Assembly: GCF_023715685.1 (NCBI RefSeq)
Contig: NZ_JAMBOQ010000003.1
Coordinates: forward strand, 558,001 to 622,000
From: Priestia aryabhattai
GTDB lineage: Bacteria > Bacillota > Bacilli > Bacillales > Bacillaceae_H
DNA: 64,000 bases
Direction: 5' to 3'
This document shows positions 34,989 through 43,795 of the stretch, in pieces. Numbering within the stretch: position 1 is the stretch's first letter; the number at the start of each line of letters is the position of its first letter. The translations under genes were made by a program, and so were the position numbers. Below the pieces are notes generated by a model. It did no database searches. It saw only the letters and a list, made by a program, of their open reading frames with translations, and was not told where the DNA came from.

Positions 34989-36284
34989 GTGGCATTTGAA
35001 TTTAAACTGCCGGATATCGGTGAAGGTATCCACGAAGGTGAAATTGTAAAATGGTTCGTAAAAGCTGGAGATGAAATTGATGAGGATGATGTACTAGCAG
35101 AAGTACAAAATGACAAAGCTGTTGTTGAAATCCCATCTCCTGTAAAAGGTAAAGTATTAGAAGTGAAAGTTGACGAAGGTACAGTAGCTACTGTAGGACA
35201 AGTTATCGTTACTTTTGATGCTCCTGGATACGAAGACTTAAAATTCAAAGGTGACGATCATGATGATGCACCAGCAGAAGAAGCTAAAGAAGAAGCTTCA
35301 ACTGAAGAAGTGACTGAAGAAGCAACAGCTCCTGCAGCACAAGCTGATGTTGATCCTAACCGTAAAGTAATTGCTATGCCTTCAGTGCGCAAATATGCTC
35401 GTGAAAAAGGTGTAGACATTAAAGCTGTTCCTGGTTCAGGTAAAAACGGACGTATTGTCAAAGATGATATCGATGGCTTCTTATCTGGTGGTTCTACAGC
35501 AACTGCTGAAGCTCCAGCTAAAGAGGAAACTGCTTCAGCTGAGCCAAAAGCAGCAGCAGCACAGGCTATTCCTGAAGGCGACCTACCAGAAACTCGCGAG
35601 AAAATGAGCGGTATCCGTCGTGCAATCGCAAAAGCTATGGTTAACTCTAAGCACACTGCTCCACACGTAACATTAATGGATGAAATCGATGTAACAGCTC
35701 TTGTTGCTCATCGTAAAAAATTCAAAACAGTTGCAGCAGATCAAGGTATTAAATTAACATTCTTACCTTACGTGGTAAAAGCGTTAACTTCAGCACTTAA
35801 GAAGTTCCCAGCTCTTAACACTTCAATTGATGATTCTACAGATGAAGTAATTCAAAAACATTACTACAACATCGGTATCGCTGCTGACACTGAAAAAGGT
35901 CTGTTAGTACCAGTTGTGAAAAATGCTGATCGTAAATCTGTGTTCGAAATTTCTGATCAAATTAACGACCTTGCTGGAAAAGCACGTGATGGTAAATTAG
36001 CTCCTGCTGAAATGAAAGGCGCTTCTTGTACAATCACAAATATCGGTTCTGCTGGTGGACAATGGTTTACTCCTGTTATCAACCACCCAGAAGTTGCAAT
36101 TCTAGGTATCGGACGTATCGCTGAAAAACCAGTTGTACGCGACGGTGAAATTGTAATTGCTCCAGTATTAGCATTATCACTAAGCTTTGACCACCGTATT
36201 ATCGATGGCGCAACAGCTCAAAACGCTCTTAACCAAATCAAGCGTTTATTAAATGATCCAGAATTATTATTAATGGAGGCGTAA
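34989..36284 (+). CDS. pdhC: Dihydrolipoamide acetyltransferase (E2) of pyruvate dehydrogenase
   Basis: A 431-residue E2 core protein with one lipoyl domain (residues ~1-80, lipoylated Lys43 in [10 protein letters not shown]), an Ala/Glu-rich linker, a peripheral-subunit-binding domain (~125-165, [15 protein letters not shown]), a second Ala-rich linker, and the catalytic acetyltransferase domain ending in [10 protein letters not shown] (HxxxDG). It passes acetyl from lipoamide to CoA and assembles a 60-mer core. The start is GTG 34989 after AGGAGG. Confidence 0.97.
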   Translation: MAFEFKLPDIGEGIHEGEIVKWFVKAGDEIDEDDVLAEVQNDKAVVEIPSPVKGKVLEVKVDEGTVATVGQVIVTFDAPGYEDLKFKGDDHDDAPAEEAKEEASTEEVTEEATAPAAQADVDPNRKVIAMPSVRKYAREKGVDIKAVPGSGKNGRIVKDDIDGFLSGGSTATAEAPAKEETASAEPKAAAAQAIPEGDLPETREKMSGIRRAIAKAMVNSKHTAPHVTLMDEIDVTALVAHRKKFKTVAADQGIKLTFLPYVVKALTSALKKFPALNTSIDDSTDEVIQKHYYNIGIAADTEKGLLVPVVKNADRKSVFEISDQINDLAGKARDGKLAPAEMKGASCTITNIGSAGGQWFTPVINHPEVAILGIGRIAEKPVVRDGEIVIAPVLALSLSFDHRIIDGATAQNALNQIKRLLNDPELLLMEA

Positions 36285-36287
36285 TAA

Positions 36288-37700
36288 ATGGTAGTAGGAG
36301 ATTTCCCAATCGAAACTGATACTCTTGTCATTGGTGCTGGCCCTGGTGGCTATGTTGCAGCAATTCGTGCAGCTCAATTAGGTCAAAAAGTTACAATCGT
36401 AGAAAAAGGTAACCTTGGAGGCGTATGTTTAAACGTTGGTTGTATTCCTTCAAAAGCATTAATCGCTGCAGGTCACCGTTTTGAACACGCTAAACATTCT
36501 GAAGACATGGGGATTATCGCTGAGAACGTAACAGTTGATTTCTCTAAAGTTCAAGAATTCAAAAACGGCGTTGTAAACAAACTTACTGGCGGTGTTGAAG
36601 GCCTTCTTAAAGGTAACAAAGTTGACATCGTAAAAGGTGAAGCTTACTTCGTTGACAGCGAAACTGTACGTGTAATGGATGAAAATTCAGCACAAACGTA
36701 CAAATTCAAAAATGCAATCCTTGCAACTGGTTCTCGTCCAATCGAGATCCCTGGATTCAAATTCTCTGAGCGCGTAATTAACTCTACAGGTGCATTAGCG
36801 CTTAAAGAAGTTCCTAAAAAATTAGTTGTAATCGGTGGAGGTTACATCGGTACTGAGCTTGGTACTGCTTTTGCTAACTTTGGTACAGAAGTTACATTTG
36901 TAGAAGCTGCTGATGAAATTTTAGCTGGTTTTGAAAAACAAATGAGTTCACTTGTTAAACGTAACCTTAAGAAAAAAGGAAACGTTGAAATCTATACAAA
37001 AGCAATGGCTAAAGGTGTGGAAGAAACTGCTGACGGCGTACAAGTTACGTTTGAAGTAGGCGGAGAGTCAAAAGTAATCGATGCTGACTACGTATTAGTT
37101 ACTGTAGGTCGTCGTCCTAACACTGATGAGCTTGGTCTTGAGCAAGTTGGCGTTAAAATGACTGATCGTGGTCTTATCGAAATCGATAACCAAACTCGTA
37201 CATCTGTAAGCAACATCTTTGCAATTGGTGATATCGTAACTGGACCACCACTTGCACACAAAGCTTCTTACGAAGGTAAAATCGCAGCTGAAGTAATCGC
37301 TGGCGAACCTGCTGAAATTGACTACTTAGGAATTCCAGCAGTTGTATTCTCTGAGCCTGAGCTTGCATCTGTAGGTTATACTGAAGCACAAGCGAAAGAA
37401 GAAGGATTAGCTGTTAAAGCTTCTAAATTCCCATTTGCTGCTAACGGACGTGCGCTTGCACTTAACGCTGCAGAAGGCTTCTTGAAGCTTATCACTCGTA
37501 AAGAAGACGGAGTAGTTGTTGGTGCTCAAATCGCTGGACCTAGCGCATCTGACATGATCGCTGAGCTTGGTCTTGCTATCGAAGCTGGCGTAACAGCTGA
37601 AGATATCGCATTAACAATTCACGCTCACCCAACATTAGGTGAAATCACAATGGAAGCTGCAGAAGTAGCTATTGGAAGCCCAATTCACATTGTAAAATAA
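36288..37700 (+). CDS. pdhD: Dihydrolipoamide dehydrogenase (E3)
   Basis: A 470-residue flavoprotein of the pyridine nucleotide-disulfide family. The FAD motif [14 protein letters not shown], redox disulfide [16 protein letters not shown] motif [10 protein letters not shown] and active-site HAHPTLGE are all present. It re-oxidises lipoamide with NAD+ in the pyruvate and probably 2-oxoglutarate dehydrogenase complexes. GGAGGCGTAATAA precedes the ATG, 3 bases after pdhC. A palindromic terminator closes the operon. Confidence 0.97.
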   Translation: MVVGDFPIETDTLVIGAGPGGYVAAIRAAQLGQKVTIVEKGNLGGVCLNVGCIPSKALIAAGHRFEHAKHSEDMGIIAENVTVDFSKVQEFKNGVVNKLTGGVEGLLKGNKVDIVKGEAYFVDSETVRVMDENSAQTYKFKNAILATGSRPIEIPGFKFSERVINSTGALALKEVPKKLVVIGGGYIGTELGTAFANFGTEVTFVEAADEILAGFEKQMSSLVKRNLKKKGNVEIYTKAMAKGVEETADGVQVTFEVGGESKVIDADYVLVTVGRRPNTDELGLEQVGVKMTDRGLIEIDNQTRTSVSNIFAIGDIVTGPPLAHKASYEGKIAAEVIAGEPAEIDYLGIPAVVFSEPELASVGYTEAQAKEEGLAVKASKFPFAANGRALALNAAEGFLKLITRKEDGVVVGAQIAGPSASDMIAELGLAIEAGVTAEDIALTIHAHPTLGEITMEAAEVAIGSPIHIVK

Positions 37701-37707
37701 TGTTTTT

Positions 37708-37740
37708 AAAAAGCTGATGCGTACGCATCAGCTTTTTTTT
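37708..37740 (+). terminator. Terminator of the pdh operon
   Basis: Loop-free 15+15 bp palindrome (37708-37722 / 37723-37737) ending in eight T. Confidence 0.9.
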
Positions 37741-37948
37741 GATGAAAACGGTTTTCATAAAGTATCAGATGCTTGTCAGACAGTTTTTGCTGCTGGTGAG
37801 TATAAATTCTAGAAGAAACATGTAAAAAGCGCTGAGATAGTCTTAAATAAGCTCTAGATGGCATAGATATGAAGTGGGACGTGCTTTTCTTATAGTTAGA
37901 TACAAATTTGTTCTTTTGGGTAACGAATGAAAAGGCGGCGAAGGAGCT

Positions 37949-38191
37949 ATGAAGACGTATTTCGTTTGGAGCTTGCACATTGTTATTTGGATTGGTTATT
38001 CACTGGTTGAATTGCTATCAAAACGTGATCAATTGACATCTAAAATTATTTTATTTTTAGTATTTGCTTATTTAGCTTACGGTATAGCAGAAATGAACGT
38101 CAAATCTAAAAGACTGGCACTTATGATGACAGGCACAACTTCAACTGTCTGCTTGACATGTTATCAACTAATTTTATTTTGCACGACGTAA
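37949..38191 (+). CDS. Small membrane protein of unknown function
   Basis: An 80-residue hydrophobic protein with about three membrane segments: TYFVWSLHIVIWIGYSLVE, ILFLVFAYLAYGIAE and LMMTGTTSTVCLTCYQLILF. AAGGAGCT is well placed before ATG 37949. I do not recognise a family. It sits between the pdh terminator and a decayed transporter fragment, in a stretch that differs from B. subtilis, so it may be lineage-specific. Confidence 0.6.
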   Translation: MKTYFVWSLHIVIWIGYSLVELLSKRDQLTSKIILFLVFAYLAYGIAEMNVKSKRLALMMTGTTSTVCLTCYQLILFCTT

Positions 38192-38196
38192 GATTT

Positions 38197-38240
38197 GATA
38201 AAAAAAGCGTTAGCTTATATAAGCTAACGCTTTTTTTATC
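38197..38240. terminator. 44-base perfect palindrome, bidirectional terminator
   Basis: Bases 38197-38218 are the exact reverse complement of 38219-38240. The core AGCGTTAGCTTAT carries seven A before and seven T after. It abuts the former stop of the BCCT remnant at 38241. Confidence 0.85.
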
Positions 38241-38476
38241 TTACACAGATTTCTTTTCTTTTTTCAATGAGCCTTCTTCTTTAAATGCTTTCATTAATGA
38301 GAAGAACGTTAGCACCAGCACAATTGAGAATGGAAGTGCTGCTATAATCCAGCTGTTTGGAGCGCATCCACACAGCCTGTCCAAAGCAGAATGATTGCTG
38401 TTAACGATTGAATTAAGCCCCACGTAAGCTTAATAGAGCCTGAAGGATTTAAATCACCATTTGTTGTCTGAATTCC
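38241..38476 (-). pseudogene. C-terminal remnant of a BCCT-family transporter
   Basis: On the minus strand, 38476 to ~38350 reads GIQTTNGDLNPSGSIKLTWG and then LIQSLTAIILLW...DALQTAG, matching the last periplasmic loop and helix of betaine/choline/carnitine transporters. A frameshift near 38350 leads into a second frame, SWIIAALPFSIVLVLTF, and a charged tail KAFKEEGSLKKEKKSV ending at 38241. The N-terminal ~450 residues are absent. This is a decayed OpuD/BetP-like gene; the family call is from recognisable motifs. Confidence 0.72.
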
Positions 38477-38868
38477 TATTCTATTTTACATAACATAGTT
38501 TCTCATATAACCTTTTTAGCTATACATGAAACCACATGGTTATACATTGTAGTAAAGTTTGTATAAAATGTCTACCCTATTAGTAAGAAAAAGCAGCAAG
38601 AGCCCAAATTCTTATTTTTCGTAATTATTTTAAAGTGCTGAAATAGATGTGAAATTAGACGTTATTTTTTCATCTAAATGGGTAGAAATGAAACTTATAG
38701 AGATGATGCTAAGCGGTCAGCTTTTTTAAAACAAATATGACATTTATGAGAAAAATATTTTTAATGTGACATACTAATTAGTTGTTGACATATTTAATGT
38801 GACATAATAATATAATATTAAGAGTTGTAAAACGCTTACAAAAAAACGGTTAAAGGGGAGTTTACAAA
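38477..38868. other. Intergenic region upstream of sr1
   Basis: A/T-rich region without a supported gene. Its right end carries the sr1 promoter and operator-like repeats described separately; the left part may hold further unrecognisable transporter debris. Confidence 0.5.
38761..38841 (+). promoter_or_regulatory. sr1 promoter with CcpN-like operators and cre-like site
   Basis: TTGACA (38785-38790), a 17-base spacer and TAATAT (38808-38813) form the promoter. TTAATGTGACATA occurs twice, at 38761-38773 and 38794-38806, 33 bases apart; TGTGACATACT at the first copy fits the CcpN consensus as I recall it (TRTGHYATAYW) and the second differs by one base. TTGTAAAACGCTTACAA at 38825-38841 is a palindrome resembling a cre site with one extra base. 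Confidence 0.6.
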
Positions 38869-39035
38869 ATGGGAACAATCGTATGTCAAACATGTAACTG
38901 CACAATTGATCATTTCGAAGATGAGAAAGTGACACGATTATACTCAACATGTAAAAGCGGAGAATGTCAAAAAGCAGATGAAGATTTAGATTAATTCAAT
39001 AAAAAAAAGGTGCGGAGTTTCGCACCTTTTTTTTA
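38815..39035 (+). ncRNA. sr1: SR1 dual-function regulatory RNA
   Basis: Between pdhD and speA, the same place as B. subtilis SR1, a ~215-base unit runs from the promoter at 38785 to the terminator at 38995-39040 and encodes SR1P. In B. subtilis SR1 base-pairs with ahrC mRNA to block translation and its peptide acts on GapA. The ends are inferred from promoter and terminator; the ahrC-pairing segments were not checked here. Confidence 0.75.
38869..38994 (+). CDS. sr1P: GapA-binding peptide SR1P
   Basis: A 41-residue peptide starting MGTIVCQTCNCTIDHFEDEK, with cysteines at 6, 9, 11, 28 and 33, very like the 39-residue SR1P of B. subtilis. SR1P binds the glycolytic glyceraldehyde-3-phosphate dehydrogenase GapA and promotes its association with RNase J1, whose gene is also in this window. 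AAGGGGAG precedes ATG 38869. It is encoded within the SR1 RNA. Confidence 0.88.
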   Translation: MGTIVCQTCNCTIDHFEDEKVTRLYSTCKSGECQKADEDLD

Positions 39036-39040
39036 TTGAA
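38995..39040. terminator. Bidirectional terminator, sr1 / speA
   Basis: A perfect 20 bp stem (38995-39014 / 39021-39040) with a GAGTTT loop and eight A/T on each side of the GGTGCG core; it contains the speA stop codon. Confidence 0.92.
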
Positions 39041-40508
39041 TTGCTTTATGTTCTTTAATTACACGAAATGTTTTTAATTCAAAATCTTCCGGACCCTGCA
39101 CTGGCAAACCTGCCTCTAAGTTTGTTTCAATGTATGTTAAATTTTCCTCAGTGATGATTTCCCCAGGAATAAAAATAGGAATACCAGGAGGATAGACCAT
39201 CACAAATTCTGCAATAATACGACCTGCTGACTCGTGAAAAGGTACTACTTCGGTTTCAGCGTAAAAAGCATCACGAGGTGTTAAAGCCAGTACAGGAATA
39301 TCAGGTAATAAAATAGCCGGTTTTGCCGTTGTCTCAGAAAGGTAATGGAATTTTGCGGATAACTCACGCAGAGCTGTGACCAGGCGTGAAAGATCTTCTT
39401 CTGTATCTCCAGGCGTGATAATACATAGAATATTATACAGGTCAGACATTTCGACTTCGATATTATGAGCTTCACGCATCCATTTTTCTACGTCATACCC
39501 CGTAATTCCTAAATCTGAAACAGAAATAATTAATTTAGTAGGGTCTAAATCATACGTAGCTTTTGTGCCTAAGATTTCTCTGCCTATACATCGGATATGT
39601 TCAATTGTATTAATTTCTTTTCGTGCTTTTTCAGCAAGAGAAATTGCACGTTCAGCCAGATCTTTTCCTTCTGTAGCTAAACGTTTTCGTGCAACATCTA
39701 AAGAAGCCAGAAGCAGATAAGATGTTGATGTTGTTGTCAGCATGCTTAAAATAGACTGTACACGTTTTGGAGAAATTAAGCCTTCGCGTATGTTTAGAAT
39801 TGAACTTTGTGTCATAGAGCCGCCTAATTTATGCACGCTTGTTGCTGCCATATCTGCACCGGCCTGCATAGCAGACAGAGGCAAATCATCATGGAAGTGA
39901 ATATGAACGCCGTGAGCTTCATCAACAAGTACAGGCACTTGATACGAGTGGGCAATTTCTACGATTTTACGAAGGTCTCCTGAAATTCCAAAATAAGTTG
40001 GATTGATAACAAGTACTGCTTTTGCTTCAGGGTGCTGCTTTAAGGCTTTTTCTACAGAGTCCGATGTAATACCGTGAGAAATGCCAAGATTTTCGTCAAT
40101 TTCAGGATGAATAAAAATAGGCGTAGCTCCTGAAAAAACAATCGCACTCATAACAGATTTATGCACGTTTCTAGGAACGATAATTTTATCTCCGGGTCCA
40201 CATGTTGCCATAACCATTGCCATAATTGCTCCGCTCGTTCCTTGAACAGAGAAAAAAGTATGATCAGCACCAAATGCTTCTGCAGCTAAATCCTGCGCTT
40301 GTTTAATAATGCCTTTTGGCTGGTGAAGGTCATCAAGAGGACCGATATTAATTAAATCAATGGACAAAGCATCATCGCCAATAAATGAGCGGAATTCAGG
40401 ATCCATTCCATTTCCTTTTTTATGTCCAGGGATATGGAATTGTGTTGGGTTTTTCTTAGCGTGATTAACTAATCCAGTAAATAATGGAGTTGAAAATTGA
40501 GAAGACAA
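39033..40508 (-). CDS. speA: Arginine decarboxylase (Orn/Lys/Arg decarboxylase family)
   Basis: A 491-residue PLP decarboxylase of the fold-I bacterial type, matching B. subtilis SpeA. Landmarks are FHIPGHKKGNGMDPEF, the PLP-stacking region SVQGTSGAIM, VDEAHGVHIHFH and the Schiff-base lysine SVHKLGGSMTQSS; the C-terminal PPGIPIFIPGE is characteristic. It makes agmatine for spermidine biosynthesis. The start is TTG 40508 with AGAGGTG upstream. A 13 bp hairpin lies in its 5' leader. Confidence 0.95.
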   Translation of the reverse strand: MSSQFSTPLFTGLVNHAKKNPTQFHIPGHKKGNGMDPEFRSFIGDDALSIDLINIGPLDDLHQPKGIIKQAQDLAAEAFGADHTFFSVQGTSGAIMAMVMATCGPGDKIIVPRNVHKSVMSAIVFSGATPIFIHPEIDENLGISHGITSDSVEKALKQHPEAKAVLVINPTYFGISGDLRKIVEIAHSYQVPVLVDEAHGVHIHFHDDLPLSAMQAGADMAATSVHKLGGSMTQSSILNIREGLISPKRVQSILSMLTTTSTSYLLLASLDVARKRLATEGKDLAERAISLAEKARKEINTIEHIRCIGREILGTKATYDLDPTKLIISVSDLGITGYDVEKWMREAHNIEVEMSDLYNILCIITPGDTEEDLSRLVTALRELSAKFHYLSETTAKPAILLPDIPVLALTPRDAFYAETEVVPFHESAGRIIAEFVMVYPPGIPIFIPGEIITEENLTYIETNLEAGLPVQGPEDFELKTFRVIKEHKAIQ

Positions 40509-40541
40509 CTTTGCTATACACCTCTTTTATCATAAATTGTC

Positions 40542-40570
40542 AGTCCCTCTAAGCAAAGCTTAGAGGGACT
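40542..40570. promoter_or_regulatory. Hairpin in the speA 5' leader
   Basis: AGTCCCTCTAAGC pairs perfectly with its complement across an AAA loop, about 35 bases upstream of the speA start. The T-run lies on its plus-strand side, so it looks like a terminator for antisense reading or a 5' stabilising hairpin of the speA mRNA. Confidence 0.55.
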
Positions 40571-40978
40571 TTGATTGTTTTTTTATCAAATTACAGCATT
40601 CAATTTTATATACAAAAAGCAGCGGCTGGTGAATTCTACATATTAAAATATCAGACCTTATATAAATGAATGAAACGTGTATGTTTACTACTGTTTGATA
40701 ATATAAATACAAATTTTAGTTAAAAAAATACAAGTAATTGTAAACTGCTTATTACTCATTATTTTATAGTTCTTTATGTTTTGAAAATCCCCATAAAACA
40801 AAAGAATTATAGCACTTATTAAACCATTTGCAAAGATATTTTAAAGAGAAAATAAAAAGAAAAAAAAGGAGCATTTCTTTTGTGTGAAAAGAGAATAAAT
40901 TTTGTGTACATTATAGATTGTGATAGAGTTAAGAATATAGATATACATAGATTGAAGAAATAAATGGAGTGATGAGAA
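40571..40978. other. Divergent intergenic region speA / yktA
   Basis: Very A/T-rich, about 410 bases. Apart from unremarkable promoter-like hexamers I see no gene, repeat or operator in it. Confidence 0.5.
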
Positions 40979-41248
40979 GTGGAATATCAATACCCTATCT
41001 CCCTTGATTGGAGTACAGAAGAAATTGTTGATGTAGTGAAGTTTTTTGAAAGCATTGAACGAGCTTATGAAAAAGGTATTGAGCGCGATCAGCTAATGGC
41101 AGTCTATCGCCGATTTAAAGAAATTGTGCCAAGTAAAGCAGAAGAAAAAACAATCTGCAACGATTTTGAAGACCAAAGCAAATACTCTTCTTATCGAACG
41201 ATTCAAAAAGCAAAGACTGCTTCTTCTGGAGACATCATAAAAATGTAA
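40979..41248 (+). CDS. yktA: UPF0223 protein YktA
   Basis: An 89-residue soluble protein of the UPF0223 family: [20 protein letters not shown], then [29 protein letters not shown]. Mostly helical, with no known function. The start is GTG 40979 after GGAGTG. It is convergent with yktB, as in B. subtilis. Confidence 0.88.
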   Translation: MEYQYPISLDWSTEEIVDVVKFFESIERAYEKGIERDQLMAVYRRFKEIVPSKAEEKTICNDFEDQSKYSSYRTIQKAKTASSGDIIKM

Positions 41249-41280
41249 AAAATGGAGCCAAGCTTGGCTCCATTTTTTTT
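41247..41280. terminator. Bidirectional terminator, yktA / yktB
   Basis: Loop-free 16+16 bp palindrome (41247-41262 / 41263-41278) with a GGAGCCAAG core and T-run. Confidence 0.88.
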
Positions 41281-41297
41281 ATATCAATTCGTTAAAA

Positions 41298-41933
41298 TTA
41301 TGCATATGCTTTTTTAGTTAGTTCATATAATGGAGTTACCGTATGAAATGTTTGTTCAATACGAGCTATCCATTCTTCGCCGTTCATTGCAATTGCTTCT
41401 TCTTTTGGAATTGTAATGCCGCATAGGATCTCAGCTTTTTTAACCGTCTCTAGACGCTCAAACAAACTCTCTAAGTCTTCAGAAGATAAGTCGTCCATTT
41501 TTTCACTATCAGGTTTTGTATGATCTTTCGACCAAACAAAAGAGGCTGGGATATTTTGACGAATCTCCTCAATATTTTGTTTTAGCAGCTTTCCAAATTG
41601 TTCTTTAATAGGTGATTCGTAAATGACGGCGAACCACACAAAGACGTGTGTTTCCCAAAGGCCAATTTGAAAATGAGGGAGCTTTTTGTACCCGCGTTTA
41701 CTGTTAGCAAAGGCTACCCACGTATCTGCTGGCGGGTTAACTGTTCTTCGTGCATGCTTGGCAATGTGTACGAACATTTCATCTCCACAAAGTGAAGAAA
41801 GAGTAGGAGCAAAATGATTGCTCAATTGTTTCAATTTTGGGCGTATCGTTGTCTTGATGGCTTCCATACGTGCATCAAGCCCCTCGATACGGAATACGTT
41901 AAAGTCATCTTGTGAAAATCCTGAGAATGCCAT
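41298..41933 (-). CDS. yktB: UPF0637 protein YktB
   Basis: A 211-residue soluble protein of the UPF0637 family: [23 protein letters not shown] at the N-terminus, [21 protein letters not shown] and [20 protein letters not shown] in the middle. Function is unknown. The ATG is preceded by GGAGG on the minus strand. It faces yktA across a palindromic terminator. Confidence 0.88.
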   Translation of the reverse strand: MAFSGFSQDDFNVFRIEGLDARMEAIKTTIRPKLKQLSNHFAPTLSSLCGDEMFVHIAKHARRTVNPPADTWVAFANSKRGYKKLPHFQIGLWETHVFVWFAVIYESPIKEQFGKLLKQNIEEIRQNIPASFVWSKDHTKPDSEKMDDLSSEDLESLFERLETVKKAEILCGITIPKEEAIAMNGEEWIARIEQTFHTVTPLYELTKKAYA

Positions 41934-42200
41934 GTGAAACCTCCGTTTTTTAGTGAATATGTATAGCTGCTGTGCATCTATGCAAGTAAGTATGATTTAC
42001 GCGAAGATTCTACCACAGGAAAAGCATAAATACCAATTAATTCGCATATGCTTGTCAAAACGTGTCTATCATTTTTTTATAGGTAATCACACAATTTAGT
42101 TACATGAGATTAGGTTTCGACATAGACTATATCAATCAAAATATCTGAAAATTTAGTTTTCTATAAGCGGGTTCAATAATTTGAGAGGGGTGTTTGAAAC

Positions 42201-42386
42201 ATGAAACAAGTGGTGAATATGTATAAGAAGAATGATGGACAAAAAAGATTAGGTGTAATTCGTTTGGAGTTAGATTACGAGTTAGCGACGTTATATGAAG
42301 CCATGATGGAGAATAATGAGGAACAAAAACAAAAATGTAAGCGAAAGCTCGAGAAACTTCGTGAAGAAATGATATCTCTTCAATAG
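42201..42386 (+). CDS. Small basic helical protein, possibly YkzI-like
   Basis: A 61-residue, mostly helical protein: MKQVVNMYKKNDGQKRLGVI, then a charged helix with MMENNEEQKQKCKRKLEKLREEM. GAGAGGGG lies upstream of ATG 42201. Its place between yktB and suhB is that of B. subtilis ykzI as I remember it, but I cannot confirm homology. There are no membrane segments and no known function. Confidence 0.65.
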   Translation: MKQVVNMYKKNDGQKRLGVIRLELDYELATLYEAMMENNEEQKQKCKRKLEKLREEMISLQ

Positions 42387-42464
42387 CAGATACGGGAATA
42401 AAATAGAACAAATAAGGGTAAACTGTAAAAAAGGGTTAAATTGAATGAGCAGATTCATAAGTGG

Positions 42465-42517
42465 TAACAGAGCACGTGGGAGAAGAAGCGGCAGTTCTTC
42501 TCCCACGTGCTCTGTTA
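42465..42517. repeat. 23 bp perfect hairpin without T-run
   Basis: Bases 42465-42487 pair perfectly with 42495-42517 across a GCGGCAG loop; the arms contain GAGCACGTGGGAGAAG. No T-run follows on either side, so it is not a normal intrinsic terminator. It lies between the small protein gene and suhB, 65 bases before the suhB start. Confidence 0.75.
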
Positions 42518-42581
42518 ATTGACATCTTACGGAGGTTTTCTTAAGCTTAAATAAGAGACGTATTTTTGAGGGGGAATTGAG

Positions 42582-43388
42582 ATGACACAATGCTGGAAAG
42601 AAATTGATACATACGTTAAAGAGTGGCTAAAAGAAGCTGGACAAAAAATTCAACAGTCGTTTAGTAAAGAACTTCTCATTCAAACGAAATCGAATCCAAA
42701 TGATTTAGTAACAAATATGGATAAAGAAATTGAACAGTTTTTTATCTCGAAAATCAATGAAACATTTCCGGAACATCATATTCTTGGAGAAGAAGGATAT
42801 GGAGAAGAGCTTGAATCCGAAGAAGGAACGATTTGGATTATCGATCCAATCGACGGTACAATGAACTTTGTTCATCAGCAGCGAAATTTTGCTATTTCCA
42901 TCGGTATATTTGAAAATGGTGTAGGACAAGCAGGTTATATTTATGATGTTATTCATAATGAGCTGTATCATGCTTTAAAAGGACACGGCGCGTTTATGAA
43001 TGACATTGAATTGCCGAAACTTGAACCTGTACCAGTTGAACAAGCTATTATTAGCCTAAATGCAACATGGGTGACGGAGAATCGTCGTATTGACCCTTCT
43101 GTATTAAGTCCGCTCGTGCGTAAAGTAAGAGGGACTCGCTCATATGGATCCGCAGCTATTGAGCTTGCTTACGTAGCGGCTGGACGCTTGGATGGATATA
43201 TTACTTTACGTTTGGCTCCATGGGACTTTGCTGCCGGTAAAGTGTTGATTGAAGAAGTTGGAGGAGTTATGACGGATTTAGAAGGAAAGCCGTTAGAGAT
43301 TCTGGAAAAAAGCAGTGTGTTTGTAAGCAAACCAACATTACATGACGAAATTTTTCGTACGTACCTTGAAGGAAAGTGGAAAAAATAA
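42582..43388 (+). CDS. suhB: Inositol-monophosphatase family protein SuhB/YktC
   Basis: A 268-residue Mg2+-dependent phosphatase. The metal-binding Glu lies in ILGEEGYG, the core motif is WIIDPIDGTMNFVHQ, and the second motif is APWDFAAGKVLIEE. It likely hydrolyses inositol 1-phosphate, NADP or related small phosphates; B. subtilis YktC is an inositol monophosphatase. GAGGGGGAATTGAG precedes the ATG. It stands opposite ylaF. Confidence 0.93.
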   Translation: MTQCWKEIDTYVKEWLKEAGQKIQQSFSKELLIQTKSNPNDLVTNMDKEIEQFFISKINETFPEHHILGEEGYGEELESEEGTIWIIDPIDGTMNFVHQQRNFAISIGIFENGVGQAGYIYDVIHNELYHALKGHGAFMNDIELPKLEPVPVEQAIISLNATWVTENRRIDPSVLSPLVRKVRGTRSYGSAAIELAYVAAGRLDGYITLRLAPWDFAAGKVLIEEVGGVMTDLEGKPLEILEKSSVFVSKPTLHDEIFRTYLEGKWKK

Positions 43389-43433
43389 AATAGAAGTGAA
43401 GACTTACGTGGAGTCAAAGAGTTTTGTGATGAA

Positions 43434-43486
43434 AAAACGTCATGAACCATTTTGATGTTGCAAATGGCCATGACGCTTTCAATCAT
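43434..43486 (-). terminator. Terminator of ylaF
   Basis: On the minus strand, GCGTCATGGCCATTT pairs imperfectly with AAATGGTTCATGACG, followed by six T. Confidence 0.7.
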
Positions 43487-43496
43487 CGCAAAAAAA

Positions 43497-43682
43497 TTAT
43501 AGCTGCCCTTTTTCTCGCATTTTTTTCTTAGTCGTAAAGCCAAAACCCATTACAACAATTAAAGCTACGATAGCTAAAATGACCCCGAGAGCGCTTCCTT
43601 CTCCGATAAATATGCCAATTGACATAATTGCTGCAGTTGCGATGAATGCATATAAAACGAATACCCACTTAATGTTTCTCAT
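43497..43682 (-). CDS. ylaF: Small membrane protein YlaF (DUF5325)
   Basis: A 61-residue protein with two membrane helices (WVFVLYAFIATAAIMSIGIFI and GVILAIVALIVVMGFGF) and a basic C-terminus TTKKKMREKG. It matches B. subtilis YlaF beside typA. Start ATG 43682 follows GGGAGGAATCAAC; longer in-frame starts lack a ribosome-binding site. The function is unknown. The upstream B. subtilis genes ylaA-D (with the ECF factor YlaC) are absent here. Confidence 0.82.
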   Translation of the reverse strand: MRNIKWVFVLYAFIATAAIMSIGIFIGEGSALGVILAIVALIVVMGFGFTTKKKMREKGQL

Positions 43683-43795
43683 GTTGATTCCTCCCATTTG
43701 TAACGGATATTTATAGTGTACAACAAAATCATTCGGCAATTCTAGAGTTAGTGTGATATAATAGCTTAGTTATTACAAGCATAGGAGTGAAATGC

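Noticed and set aside
38158..38394. 78-codon plus-strand frame
   Set aside because: It crosses the 44-base terminator palindrome and is antisense to the BCCT remnant.
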